This document shows positions 42,801 through 53,800 of a stretch of 64,000 nt of DNA, in pieces. The DNA is taken from positions 130,591,999-130,655,998 of the forward strand of contig CM066991.1 of NCBI GenBank assembly GCA_033977485.1, in the 5' to 3' direction. The position numbers and the translations under genes were made by a program. Numbering within the stretch: position 1 is the first letter of the stretch; each line of letters opens with the position of its first letter. Origin of the DNA: Hydrangea macrophylla. Its lineage: Eukaryota; Streptophyta; Magnoliopsida; Cornales; Hydrangeaceae. The notes under the pieces are model-generated. The model searched no databases, had not been told where the DNA came from, and worked only from the letters and a program-made list of their open reading frames with translations.

Positions 42801-43986
42801 TTCACGTGCATAATTAACGGGCCTAACTAATACATGAATTTCGCCCGGATCTAAGAATATCAAAAGTGATGTCCAAAACATGAAAATCCATATATTTCAT
42901 AGATCTAGAATTCATACCTCGTGCGAATCTCTTCAAACTTTGAAGGATCGTCTAGGGAACTAATTAAACGTCAGATTCCAAATTTGAGACGATTCCTACA
43001 AGTTTTACTTGGTTTTCCCCAAAAGTCTAGAATTAAGATTTTTACAAAAATTGGCCAAACACAGCCTAAGTAGTACCAAAACGTAGATCTCACCTTCACG
43101 AGTTCAAATCTTGAATTTGGTGAAAATCTGACAGACGAACGGTCGTCGTTTGTCGTCGCAAAGCCCGAAGAACAAATCTCCTTTCTCTCTCCTCTATCTC
43201 TAGATATTTTTGGCAAGTTTGGATGAGAATGAATCTCATCCTCATCTATATATAGACAAGAGTTCTGAAAATTACGTTTACCTCCCCGCAAGTTTCTCAA
43301 ACTTCTAATTATCCCTCGAAACTTCGCACACGTCCATTTTATGCCTTCACGAGTGAAAATTACAATTTCCAAAAGTTTTCGACTAAGTTTCGTTTGGGTC
43401 CAAAATAACATCTGAAAACTAAATTCTGTGGAATCTCTACACAACCTACCTTTTTAATTAACGTATCACTCACGTTCTCACCACAGTTCTCAAAATGATA
43501 TCTAACAGTATCGAAAATATCAGAAATTATACTACACAGGTATAATTACTATTCACAGGAATACCAGATAAAGTCAAATAGCATTTAAATCATATAAATG
43601 TCATTTAGTCATGCTCATGAAATGTGAACTGACATGTTCTCGTGTCCTCACTGACACCTTACCGTTGACTCACAATCAACCCCAACTCAAATTATTAATA
43701 ACATTAATAATTTCAAAATTTCAATTGATGCATTTCAAAATCATAACTTTCTGGAACGGGTGTGACAGGTTTCCAGTCGACCGAACCCTCGATCAGTCGA
43801 CTGGACCTTTGTTTTCAAAACTGAATTCTTTTGGAAATGTTTCCAATTGGGCAAAACTTTTATAACTCTGATTTTAAATAAATTTGACTTATGTTTCCGT
43901 TACTATTCATACTTTAATGAACTGGATAAGCCTTGATGGCATGCCACTTGTCCTATTTCTGCGCGTTAGCGGGATGGGTCGTGACA
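39850..43986 (+). mobile_element. solo LTR of A family, split by a second A-family solo LTR
   Basis: It begins TGTCATACCCG and ends GGGTCGTGACA with a perfect duplication TTATG at 39845-39849 and 43987-43991. Removing the inner copy leaves about 2055 bp, the length of the family LTR. Palindrome cores on the left part are at 41479, 41499, 41552, 41572, 41625 and 41643, and on the right part at 43777 and 43797. Confidence 0.9.
41690..43767 (-). mobile_element. inner solo LTR of A family, inserted within another A-family LTR
   Basis: It begins TGTCACGACCC and ends GGGTGTGACA, flanked by AGTTT (41685-41689) and GGTTT (43768-43772), a 5-bp duplication with one change. It is 2078 bp long, antisense to the host LTR, and a close match to 29638-31834. 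Its array has CAGTCGACTG-type sites at 41919, 41931, 41951, 41972 (CAATCGACTG), 42024, 42044, 42097 and 42117. Confidence 0.9.
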
Positions 43987-44635
43987 TTATGAGACTCAGA
44001 TCCATCAATTATTCATAAATATAGTTTAGATCAACCTTAATTCTCTTGTAAATCATAAATTTATAGAAAATTAAGGGATCAATCTCAAGATATTCAAGTG
44101 GGATATTGAAGAACCCATGATTCCCTAGAGAAGAGCATGAAAAAAAAGTGATGAAATCAAAACCCAATTGATATCTAAATTGAATTTTACTTTGAAAAAT
44201 TGTTTTATCTTAAACTTAAAGCTATCTAGATCCAACACAAACAAATACAATAAGAAATTTAATCACAATTCAAGTGGTGTGTGATAAAATGAGGTGAGAA
44301 TAGACCGTTTAAAAATTATGTAAAAGATCCTAGAATTCTATGAATTGTGATTGAATTTAGACTAAAACTAACTAAAATTAGAGGATTACCTGCAAAAATC
44401 CTCAAATAGTATCTTCAAGCTCTTCTTCAAGATCCTTTTTCAATCTCTTGAATTTTCTTCAAAATTCTCTCTAAATTGTATATATGATTCAACCTTTTTC
44501 TTTTACCCCTTGTAATGGAGATAAACATCTCTTTATATAGACAAAACAAGGGAGGTCAATTGGGTAATTTCGGGGAAATTATGCATGTGTCATGCCATCT
44601 TTGTTTGTTTAATACGTATTTAAAAGAAAAATAGT

Positions 44636-45974
44636 CTGTTACAGCGGGCGGCACTCAGTGAGTGTCGGTCCGGCACTAACGGACTGCCAGTGCCAGCGCG
44701 ACACTCAGTTAGTGATTGAATGTTTAACATATGCAATGCAACAATTTAACCACATATCTCATATTCGTAATCGCCAAATCACCGGTTCAATGACTCATTC
44801 AAACCCGAAGACCTTCCCTTGGTCTCGTGGTCACTTCTATTCCGTAGACTTCCATATTTATCGGATTCTTCCTCTTCTCCTCATTTATTACTCCAAAAAA
44901 TGAGTCATTTCCCCGGAGTTCATTGATTACCATGTAAACATATAAGCACATAACATACGAGCACAAAGATTTCCATATAATTAACATGCAATTCACAATC
45001 TAGTATTTCCATGTTTTCTAGACATGAATGATCAACACTAATCAACATTGAAGCATTAAACATATAAAACCCCAATCAATTTTAGTTAGAAAGCTCACCT
45101 CTCACAAATTCTACCCAAAACAGTCCAAGAATGCAAAATTCTAACAAATTCAGGCTCAATTCCTACTCTAAAGAGATTCCTACATGAACTCAGTAGACGA
45201 TGTCTCACCGATTAGTATGAGCTACCAAAACTACGATGACTAAAAATGTAAATTAAAGGTATAGGAACGATTGTCTCACCTCCACGAGTCCGAAAACAAT
45301 TTCGGTTCGCGAATTGGACGAACGACGACGACAAGACGGCGGAAAAACGACGTCTGCGACGGTTTCTCCGTTCTCTCTCTAAGCTCTCTCTTTCTTTTCT
45401 TTGATTTTCTGAAAATGGAGACTATTCCATCACTTGACACACACACATGCATTGAGCATGAGGTGTCTTAGCCTTATTTTTATATTTTTTTATTTACACC
45501 CCCGGATCTTTTAAGTTCTTATTATGAAATCCCCAAACATTCTATTAACTATCCAATTACCTAATGAGTGTTTGTCTAAGTTCCGTATGGGTCCCAATGT
45601 GGGTCCCATTTATTTTGCGAAGTTGCTATTGCACCTACTAATTATGAATTTTTTCATTTATACGCTTACTTGGGTGTCCAAGCTATCACCAAATGTTAAC
45701 ACATATATCATTATATAATATGGAAGAATTTAAACAAATATTCATGTAATCACATAAATGCATCTAATCATTTAAAATGCAATTATTTTACTTGACCCTT
45801 CATTGGATCCCACTTCACTAACTGTCCCTTCTCACAGGGGACTTTTCCAAATGGCTCTGAACACTTTCCCACGGGCCAGTTCAAGCCTTCCCTTAATCCG
45901 TTTTATACAGTAATTAAATTAATTAATGCATATTAACATGATAACTAACCCGTTCTCCGGGTACGGGTGTTACA
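44636..45974 (-). mobile_element. family B-like LTR, reverse orientation, left end unclear
   Basis: The right end is GGGTACGGGTGTTACA, the inverted start of the family B LTR, and several blocks match 37228-38560 in reverse. At 44652-44714 it carries a different palindromic motif, CACTCAGTGAGTG with relatives CACTCAGTTAGTG, in the place where the other copy has GGATCGATCC. No matching target duplication was found, so the left border is approximate. Confidence 0.6.
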
Positions 45975-46194
45975 TATTTTCAGACTTATTTTTATACTCT
46001 TCTCATACGTATTCTACACCCAAGAATTCCCCTGTTTCTCTCTCTTTCTGTGAAATTTTTATTGAGACTGAAGAACCTTCCGAAGAGCTTGAATCGTTTT
46101 AAAGATCTTCGAATTCTGTCGGATATTGTCGTCATCGATTTTAGAGGTAATCATTTCCTGAATTCGACGGTCAGTCAAAATTGGGGTGTCTACA

Positions 46195-46233
46195 TCTAAT
46201 AACAACCTATGTGGATAATACTAGATCCGGGTC

Positions 46234-46310
<77 letters not shown>

Positions 46311-47181
46311 GTGTTCAAGACACGTGCTAACCATGTTCGAATCAATCGAGTCTTGACATTTAATGTTAAGAAAATCTGCCGATGTCCTTCCGTATTCCCA
46401 TTACCATTAATGCCATTTAATATGATTATACCCCGCATTTAATGAGGGAATTGCACTAACAGGGGTAAATGAGAAGGTGAACACATTTATACATGAACAA
46501 GACTCTGACACTTCCAGCATACTGCTCTCTCTTTCTCTCGCCTTGACTACATTTGAGTCTTACTCTCGTAGTACCCGGCCATTGACGCGTGTATTTTGCC
46601 TCTCTCTATCATCACTAACACCTTCCACAAATTGTCAAAGTAACATGATGTTAGTCTTCTTATCAACACCAAAAATATTAATAAGAGTGCCGTAACATTC
46701 AATCATCTTCCAAAACTAGATGCGTAGCCTAGGCAACATATTTTTTACCCATTGTTTTCACAGTGAGTGGTGATGAATAATAAGTTTATTACTAAACCTT
46801 TGGAAACAAACCAACAACTAGGGGTATTTGTAGTCGATTTATTGATTGTTTAGTGATTTTAAAACCGATCATTTTTATTTGATAAGTCAGTTTTAGGTGG
46901 TGTCAGTCGTTTTTTGGTCAGTTTGAGCTTGTGCTTTACTTTGAAAACCGACCAATTGGTATTTGGTTAATTTGGTTTCAGTCAATTTTTAATTTTTTAA
47001 TTTTCTTGAACACCCCTACCAACAACGAAGAAACAAGTATGATACTATGAATAATAACTCAATTACATGCAATTTCAAAATTCCCATAATCCTATGTTTT
47101 TCATCCCATTTTTAGTTAAAAGCTTTTTGCTCAGTCATCGTTCTTTCACATTATGGTGCATTTGAAAGAATGGGCATTTTG
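46195..47181. other. intergenic region upstream of the MAPKKK gene
   Basis: It holds a 73-bp (AG)n run at 46237-46309 and otherwise AT-rich sequence. No gene is recognised; the open frames across the repeat are low-complexity artefacts. Confidence 0.6.
46237..46309. repeat. (AG)n microsatellite, about 36 units
   Basis: An uninterrupted AG run, the longest simple repeat in the window. Confidence 0.95.
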
Positions 47182-47302
47182 ACAAAGACGTATAACTCAA
47201 GTGGTAAAGAGTTGACACTTAGTGCCCTTCTGTGTATTTAAGTTCTATGTTCGAACCTTAGCCTTACCCATGTAATACACAAAAAAAAAAAAAAGAAAGA
47301 AG
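47182..47302 (+). mobile_element. tRNA-derived SINE
   Basis: A box-A-like region (TAACTCAAGTGGTAAAGAG) and box B (TGTTCGAACCTTAG) are followed by an A-rich tail. Perfect 10-bp duplications GGGCATTTTG flank it (47172-47181 and 47303-47312). It differs in sequence from the SINE at 9176. Confidence 0.8.
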
Positions 47303-47667
47303 GGGCATTTTGTGTGTGTGTATATATATATATTATTATTTTTTAAATGAGGAAAAAAGAAAGAAGGCCATTTCACCCCCAAAAAAGAACAACTAGTATA
47401 AAGAAAAACGCAAGTTGGAGTAGATAGAATCACAGAATTACCCTAAAGAACAAGATGAAAAACAAAGCAGGGGCATAGAGGCCTACAAGGCTGTAAGGTT
47501 ACAACTTTTAAATTGGTGGATGAAATTGTAAAACAGCAAATTTATGAGGGGTGTATTTCTAAAATATTTGATTGCAGCGAGCACAAGTACATATTTTTTT
47601 TATAATTACATAACCCTTTATTTTATTTTTGAAAAAAGGATCCCTAACCCTTTTCCCCCTCTCTCAG

Positions 47668-47671
<4 letters not shown>

Positions 47672-47701
<30 letters not shown>
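47672..47701 (+). repeat. (CT)n tract in the putative MAPKKK 5' UTR
   Basis: A pyrimidine-rich run about 130 bp before the coding start, as is common in plant 5' UTRs and core promoters. Confidence 0.8.
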
Positions 47702-47703
<2 letters not shown>

Positions 47704-47738
47704 TCTCTGTGTCTTCCACTGTCACTAAAATTAGTAAA

Positions 47739-47759
47739 ATGAAACTCAGTAAACCCTAG
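47739..47759 (+). CDS. six-codon upstream ORF before the MAPKKK
   Basis: ATG AAA CTC AGT AAA CCC TAG lies 71 bp before the main coding start. If transcription starts upstream of it, ribosomes would meet this AUG first. There is no evidence that the peptide itself matters. Confidence 0.35.
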   Translation: MKLSKP

Positions 47760-47830
47760 ATTTTGCATTCAGACCAAATCTTTCACAGAATCACATACTA
47801 ACCTAGTAAGAACAACAAACCACAGCACCA

Positions 47831-50800
47831 GTGCAAGACTTCATTGGCTCAGTTCGCCGATCGCTAGTCTTCAAACCCTCCGGCGGAGATGATGATGACG
47901 GTGGTGGCTTTGGAGGCTTCGTCGATAAAATCGGTTCCAGCATTCGCAAATCGAGGATCGGTCTCTTCTCCAAGCCGCCGCTTCCATCACTGCCATCGAT
48001 CGCCAAGGCCGATGGGAATAAAATCCACAAGGACAGTGCACCGCCGATCCGGTGGAGGAAAGGTGAATTGATCGGTTGTGGTGCGTTTGGCCGAGTCTAT
48101 ATGGGGATGAATCTCGATTCTGGAGAGCTCATTGCTGTCAAGCAGGTCAATTTTCCCACTTTTTTTTTGGATTGCATTTTGGAAATTTTTTGCTACTATA
48201 AATGACAATTGTGGATTGGTTGTGAGTGACCTTGTTGGTGTTCTCTTTGACAGGTTTCGATTACTGTAAATAGTGCTTCCAAGGAAAAAACACAAGTAAA
48301 GATCTAATTTAGTTAATGACTTATTGAGTTTCTTTGTAGTTAAATTCACTGCAAAAATAATGTTATTTAGTGGTTTTTTGTGATCTGCATTGGCCACTTT
48401 GCTTGAAGCACTGTGTGTTTGCCACTGGAGGTTTAAATTTCATATTTTTAAAGTTTTACGGTGGTTGATTTGGCGATTATTTATTCTTTTGTGGAATTTG
48501 ACTGCATTTGAGTTCTTTTGCCTCGATAGGCTCACATCAGAGAGCTTGAAGAAGAAGTGAAGCTTCTAAAGAACCTCTCACATCCTAACATAGTCGTGAG
48601 TATGGTCTTTTTTCATTTCATTCAAACATTGGTTGCTAGTTTTTCTAACTGTTTGTGTTCTCTCTCTTTTAGAGATATCTGGGAACAGCTAGAGAGGAGG
48701 AATCGTTGAATATACTGTTGGAATTTGTACCGGGTGGGTCCATTTCGTCACTTCTGGGAAAATTTGGGTCCTTCCCAGAATCTGTAAGTGATTGCACTAT
48801 ATGCACAAATTTTTTTTCCATTCGTTGCCGTATTGAAGTTTCCCCTGATCTCTCTTTCAATGGATTATAATTATGTATAACTGTTTATCTAGAAATGAAG
48901 TCTGCTCATTGAAGTATAATTCATTGATTAGAATATTAAAATTTCTCCACCCGTTTGCGAAGCAGGCCATGAGAAATTATGTAAAACAACTGCTGTTGGA
49001 ACTGCATACCTGTTTTCTAGACCAAATATGTTTTGGCTTACAATCTGAAGTTCTTCAATGAATCCATATGCTGCAGGTTATAAGAATGTACACGAAGCAG
49101 TTGTTGTTGGGATTAGAATACCTTCACAGGAATGTAATTATGCACAGGGACATCAAGGTAATTTCAATTAGTGCATACAGTGCCTAACAGAGCTCTCTCT
49201 ATCTCTCTCTGACAGTTTTATAAGTGGCATGTTTCAATTAGGGGGCAAATATCCTTGTTGATAACAAGGGGTGCATTAAATTGGCAGACTTTGGTGCATC
49301 CAAGAAAGTGGTTGAACTGGTAAAAACATTTTTTATCTGTGTATATTTTTTTATTCATATCCCTGTTCTTTATTTTCATTGTTGTAGAAACAGTCAAATA
49401 TGGCATCATAAGACTCATAACTAAAATCATTTGTCCTACAGGCTACAATGACAGGTGCAAAATCAATGAAGGGTACCCCGTATTGGATGGCTCCTGAAGT
49501 TATTCTCCAGACTGGCCATAGCTTGTAAGTACAATCCAAAAATCTTTGCCTAGAGCTGACCAGTTCCAAGTTCCAACTGCTACCTTGACGAGACAATTTA
49601 CTTATCTACATTAATGATATATTTTCAAAAAACTCTTTTGAAAAGTTTGAAATGGTTCCACTTATAAAACTCCCACAAGATTCTGCATGGGCTATGCCTT
49701 AAACACCCTTACGAAGCCTAAGGTTATTCCAAATATAAAATAAATAGGCCTAATAATTCTACCGCCTATGGTTAGCAACTAGGAGAGTCCCTTTTTGTCT
49801 CTTGAATCGGAAGCAAGACTCTATGCTCTCTTGTTTTATATTCGTGTAAAATGTCCAACATAGAAGGAGAGTTGGAAGTGTTATATCACCCCCGAGACAC
49901 GTGAAGAAGTGTTATGCTGTCTTTGTTCATCTAAAAACTGAATCTTTATGGTTAATTGACATCTGGATGGCTGGTTATTATTGTTAAAGGGTATATGTGT
50001 AAATATAGTGTATATATATATATATATATGGTTGGCCCACATCGGTTAAAGTGTAAACAGTCTAGGTTAGACCAAGCCTATATAAAGGCTCATTGTATTC
50101 TCTTTGTTATGTTGAATATACAAGATATTCCCATCACTCTTTACATGGTATCAAGCCTCCCATCTCAGGGATTGCTCCTTCATTCTCCGCCTTCTTCGTG
50201 ATCAAAGAAGTTCAGATCGTTCCTTGTTGGTATATATATATATATATATAATTTTTTTTCCCCTTTGATTTTCCTTTTCCCATCCCAAAAAAAAAAAATA
50301 AAAAAAATAAAATAAAACCAAACAATTCACGAAGGAACTCTTCGCACAAACCCTAGCCGTCATGACCTCCCACCAGCAGGCAGCAGCCCACCCTCTCGCC
50401 GACCAGTCCACCCTTCAACGACCTCCAGCGATCTTTGTCTCTGACCGGCGACACTCGCCGCACCTTCGGCGACCTTCCCAGAACTCCGGTGAGCCTCCAC
50501 AGTCCCTCTTTCACCCCGGCAGCCCCCCCTACTGCCTCCTTTCACTCCGGCGACTCCCCTGTTGCCTCTCTTCAGATCTGAACTTTCCCTTTGATGCTTC
50601 CGCCCGCCTTTGGTTTCAGATCTGCTCCATTTCTCTACATCAGCAGATCTAGGTAAACAGATCAAGATTATGGAGTCCAAAACTCTTACCCAACTCACTA
50701 CTCGCAAGTTAAATGGTAATAATTTTCTTTAGTGGTCCAATGCTATTACCATATCTCTTACTGGCTTAGGTCACGATGCACATCTTACTGAGTCTCCACC

Positions 50801-53800
50801 CACCGACGATGAAAAAGCCGCTTAGGCGTGGAAACAATTGGACGCTCAACTTGTGACTCTTCTCTGGAATGCCATGGAATCGGATGTTGCCGATCTATGT
50901 AATCACTTGGGCTCGGTTAAGACACTTTGTGAGCATCTCCACCTCTTTTACTCTAGTAACTTAACGAGGATGTATGATTTGTGCTCTCAGTATTGAGCAA
51001 AATGATTTGTCTGTTACCGATTATTTTGCTGCTATGAAGCGGCTACATGAAGAGTTGAATACTGTTATGCCCCCTACCACCAATGTTCAGAAACAATAGA
51101 AACAGCGGGAGCCGATGTTGGTTATGAAGTTTCTTGTCGGTCTCAAACCTGAATATGAGGCTATTCGGTCTCAAATCCTTGGGAGTGATACTCTTCCTAC
51201 TTTTGCCGAGATATATCAGCGTGTTCTACGGAGCAACCCTCGGGAGACCCCTCCATCCCCTTCGCTTGTTGATCTCTCCGCGCTTATTACTCAGACTCCA
51301 CCGACTCCTGGTAGGGGTGGTCGATCTAACCGTGGTAGATGCGGAGAAGGATTTCGGGGTGGTCGTCCTGGCCGTGGTGGAGGCCAGACTCTCCAGTGCA
51401 CCTATTGTTTTTGGGATGGACATAGCAAGGACCCATGCTAACAGCTCCATGGTTGTCCCCCCCAGGTTGCGAATGCTGACATCTCTGATTCTGGGTACTC
51501 TTTTGCTACTGTTCCTATGGATACTATTTATGTTTCTCGCGAGGAATACACTCGGTTGGTTCAGTATCAAGCAGCACACCAAGCGTCCACTTCATCTGCT
51601 TCCTTAGCTCAGCATGGAGGTACACATACTGCTTGCATTGCTTTAGGTTCTTCCCCATGGGTAATTGATTTTGGAGCTTGTAATCATTTGACAGGTATAT
51701 CTAGTCTTTTTACATCTATCTGGTTGTCATCGTCTCTTTCCCCAGTCACTTTAACGGATGGGTCCTCGACTCCTGTTGAAGGAATCGGGACGCCTCAACC
51801 CTCTTTATCTTCATCCTTGTCTTCTGTTTTGTATGTACCTCGTTCGTCCTTTAATTTAATGTCTGTTGGTCAGTTGACTAAGGATCTTAACTGTTGTGTC
51901 TCTTTTTCTCCTGATTCTGTTATTATTCACGATTTGACGACTCGGAAGACGATTGGCGTCATGCATGAGTCCAATTTACTTTGATGGTGATCCTGTCCCT
52001 GCTCCTTCACCAACTGCCTGTCTTGCTACTGTTTCACCTCATCAGATCCATTGCCGGCTTGGTCATCCTTCATTGGCTAGTTTGAAGCTTAGTTTAAGTT
52101 CTTTGCAGTCTTTAGAGTGTGAGTCGTGTTAGTTGGGGAAGCATCACCGTGTTCAATTTGCTCCCCGAGTCAATAAAAGAGCGTCTAGTCCTTTTCAGTT
52201 ATTGCATTATGATGTATGTGGTCCTTTTGTGCTGAAATTAGAACTCCCCAAAAGGGGTATCGGTATTTTGTTACCTTTGTGGATGATTATTCAAGAGTAA
52301 TTTGGCTTTATTTAATGAAAAATCGTTATGAGTTATTTTATATTTTTTGTGCCTTTTGTGCTGAAATTAAAACTCAATTTGATGCCTCTGTTCGTGTTCT
52401 TCGAAGTGATAATGCACAAGAATATTTCTCTTACCCTTTTAGAATTTATATGGCCCATCATGGAATGATTCATCAGTCTTCCTATGTGCATACACTGCAA
52501 CAAAATGGTGTTGCAGAATGGAAAAATAGACATTTGTTAGAAGTTACATGCGCCTTGTTTGAAATGCGTGTTCTAAAGATTTTTTGGGGGGATGCTGTCC
52601 TAACTGCTTGTCACTTGATTAATTGTATGCCATAATCAGTTCTTAATGGCCACACACCACACTCTACTTTGTTTCCTACTGGGTCTATTTTCTCAGTGAA
52701 TCCACGAGTTTTTGTGTTACACCCCGGAGCAACAAAAATAGAGAAAAATAAATTTCCTTTTTGGGTCCATAGGAAATGATGGGTGAATGTCACTAATTGT
52801 CCACACCGCACAGTACTAGTCCAACTAAATAAACAGGAACAATAAACAACTGTATATAAAAACAATCCTATCCATTACAATATCAGAGTGGTCCTCAGGA
52901 TCACAAGAAGTCTGGAGACAACATATGCCCAAGTACACGTTACAAAAGTTTAACAGAAATAACAGAATATAAACTAAATATAACTTCTTCATTTCTAGCT
53001 GGCGTAAGGATAGTTGTCAGCATAGTAATCTTCCCCGACATAATCATCAGTAGTGGGGCCACTCTCTACATAATCCAACTCTGGGTAGTAGTCATCATCG
53101 TAGGCTCCATCACTTGCATTAATAGGGACAGGGTAGTCTGGACAGGGAATGTCCAGGCATAAACGCCGTCAGCTTACTTCAGCTGAGTGAATAGATCCCT
53201 GTCCAGGCATAAACGCCGTCAGCTTACTTCAGCTGAGTGAATAGAAACCCCCACAGTATCATAGGTATAAAGTCCTTACCAGTTATGCACGATATAAAGT
53301 AATGATACTAATAATATCTTCTCCTCTTTTATTCAGACCCCACATTATCCAATTCTCATCGTCTTCTAACTTTAAGACTGACTGTACCAAATACCAATCC
53401 CGACTCACTATACCGAACTGATTATATCATCACGACATACTAGTGTTCTTGTTCACCGCTTTTTAGAACTCTTACTGTTCACCGCTTTTAAGAATTCTTG
53501 TGAACACTAGACATCATTCTCATATAACAACTAGTCTATGGACGTACTAATACTCTTGTTCACCGCTTTTAAGAACTCTTACTGTTCACCGCTTTTAAGA
53601 ACGCTTGCGAGTACTGTACACCCATAGCTCCCAAGATAACTACTAGTTTATGGACGCACCAATACTCTTGTTCACCGCTTTTAAGAACTCTTACTGTTCA
53701 CCGCTTTTAAGAACGCTTGTGAGTATCGTCCGTTCATAATCAATATGTATTAGTACTCTTATTCAATGCTTGTACGAATCCGTGCGAGTACAATACATAA

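Larger units (their letters stand above)
35268..46194 (+). mobile_element. old Tat/Ogre-like LTR, host of later nested insertions
   Basis: The pieces 35268-37227, 39686-39849, 43992-44635 and 45975-46194 read as one AT-rich LTR once the insertions are removed. The GAGTCGCCACTTAATTTTT motif near 35405 and the ending TTGGGGTGTCTACA (to 46194) are typical of Tat/Ogre LTRs. CTCTTTATATAGAC near 44530 is a TATA candidate. No 5' TG boundary was found because the A-family LTR adjoins it, so the left border is uncertain. No protein is encoded. Confidence 0.5.

Noticed and set aside
46196..46442. Protein-coding frames on both strands
   Set aside because: They are created by the (AG)n run.
50362..50652. 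Separate gene upstream of the copia gag
   Set aside because: Proline/serine-rich frame in the element's leader between the primer site and gag; no domain and no own signals.
51134..51607. 157-codon frame
   Set aside because: It is an alternative frame of the copia gag/protease region, where the true frame has the zinc knuckle.
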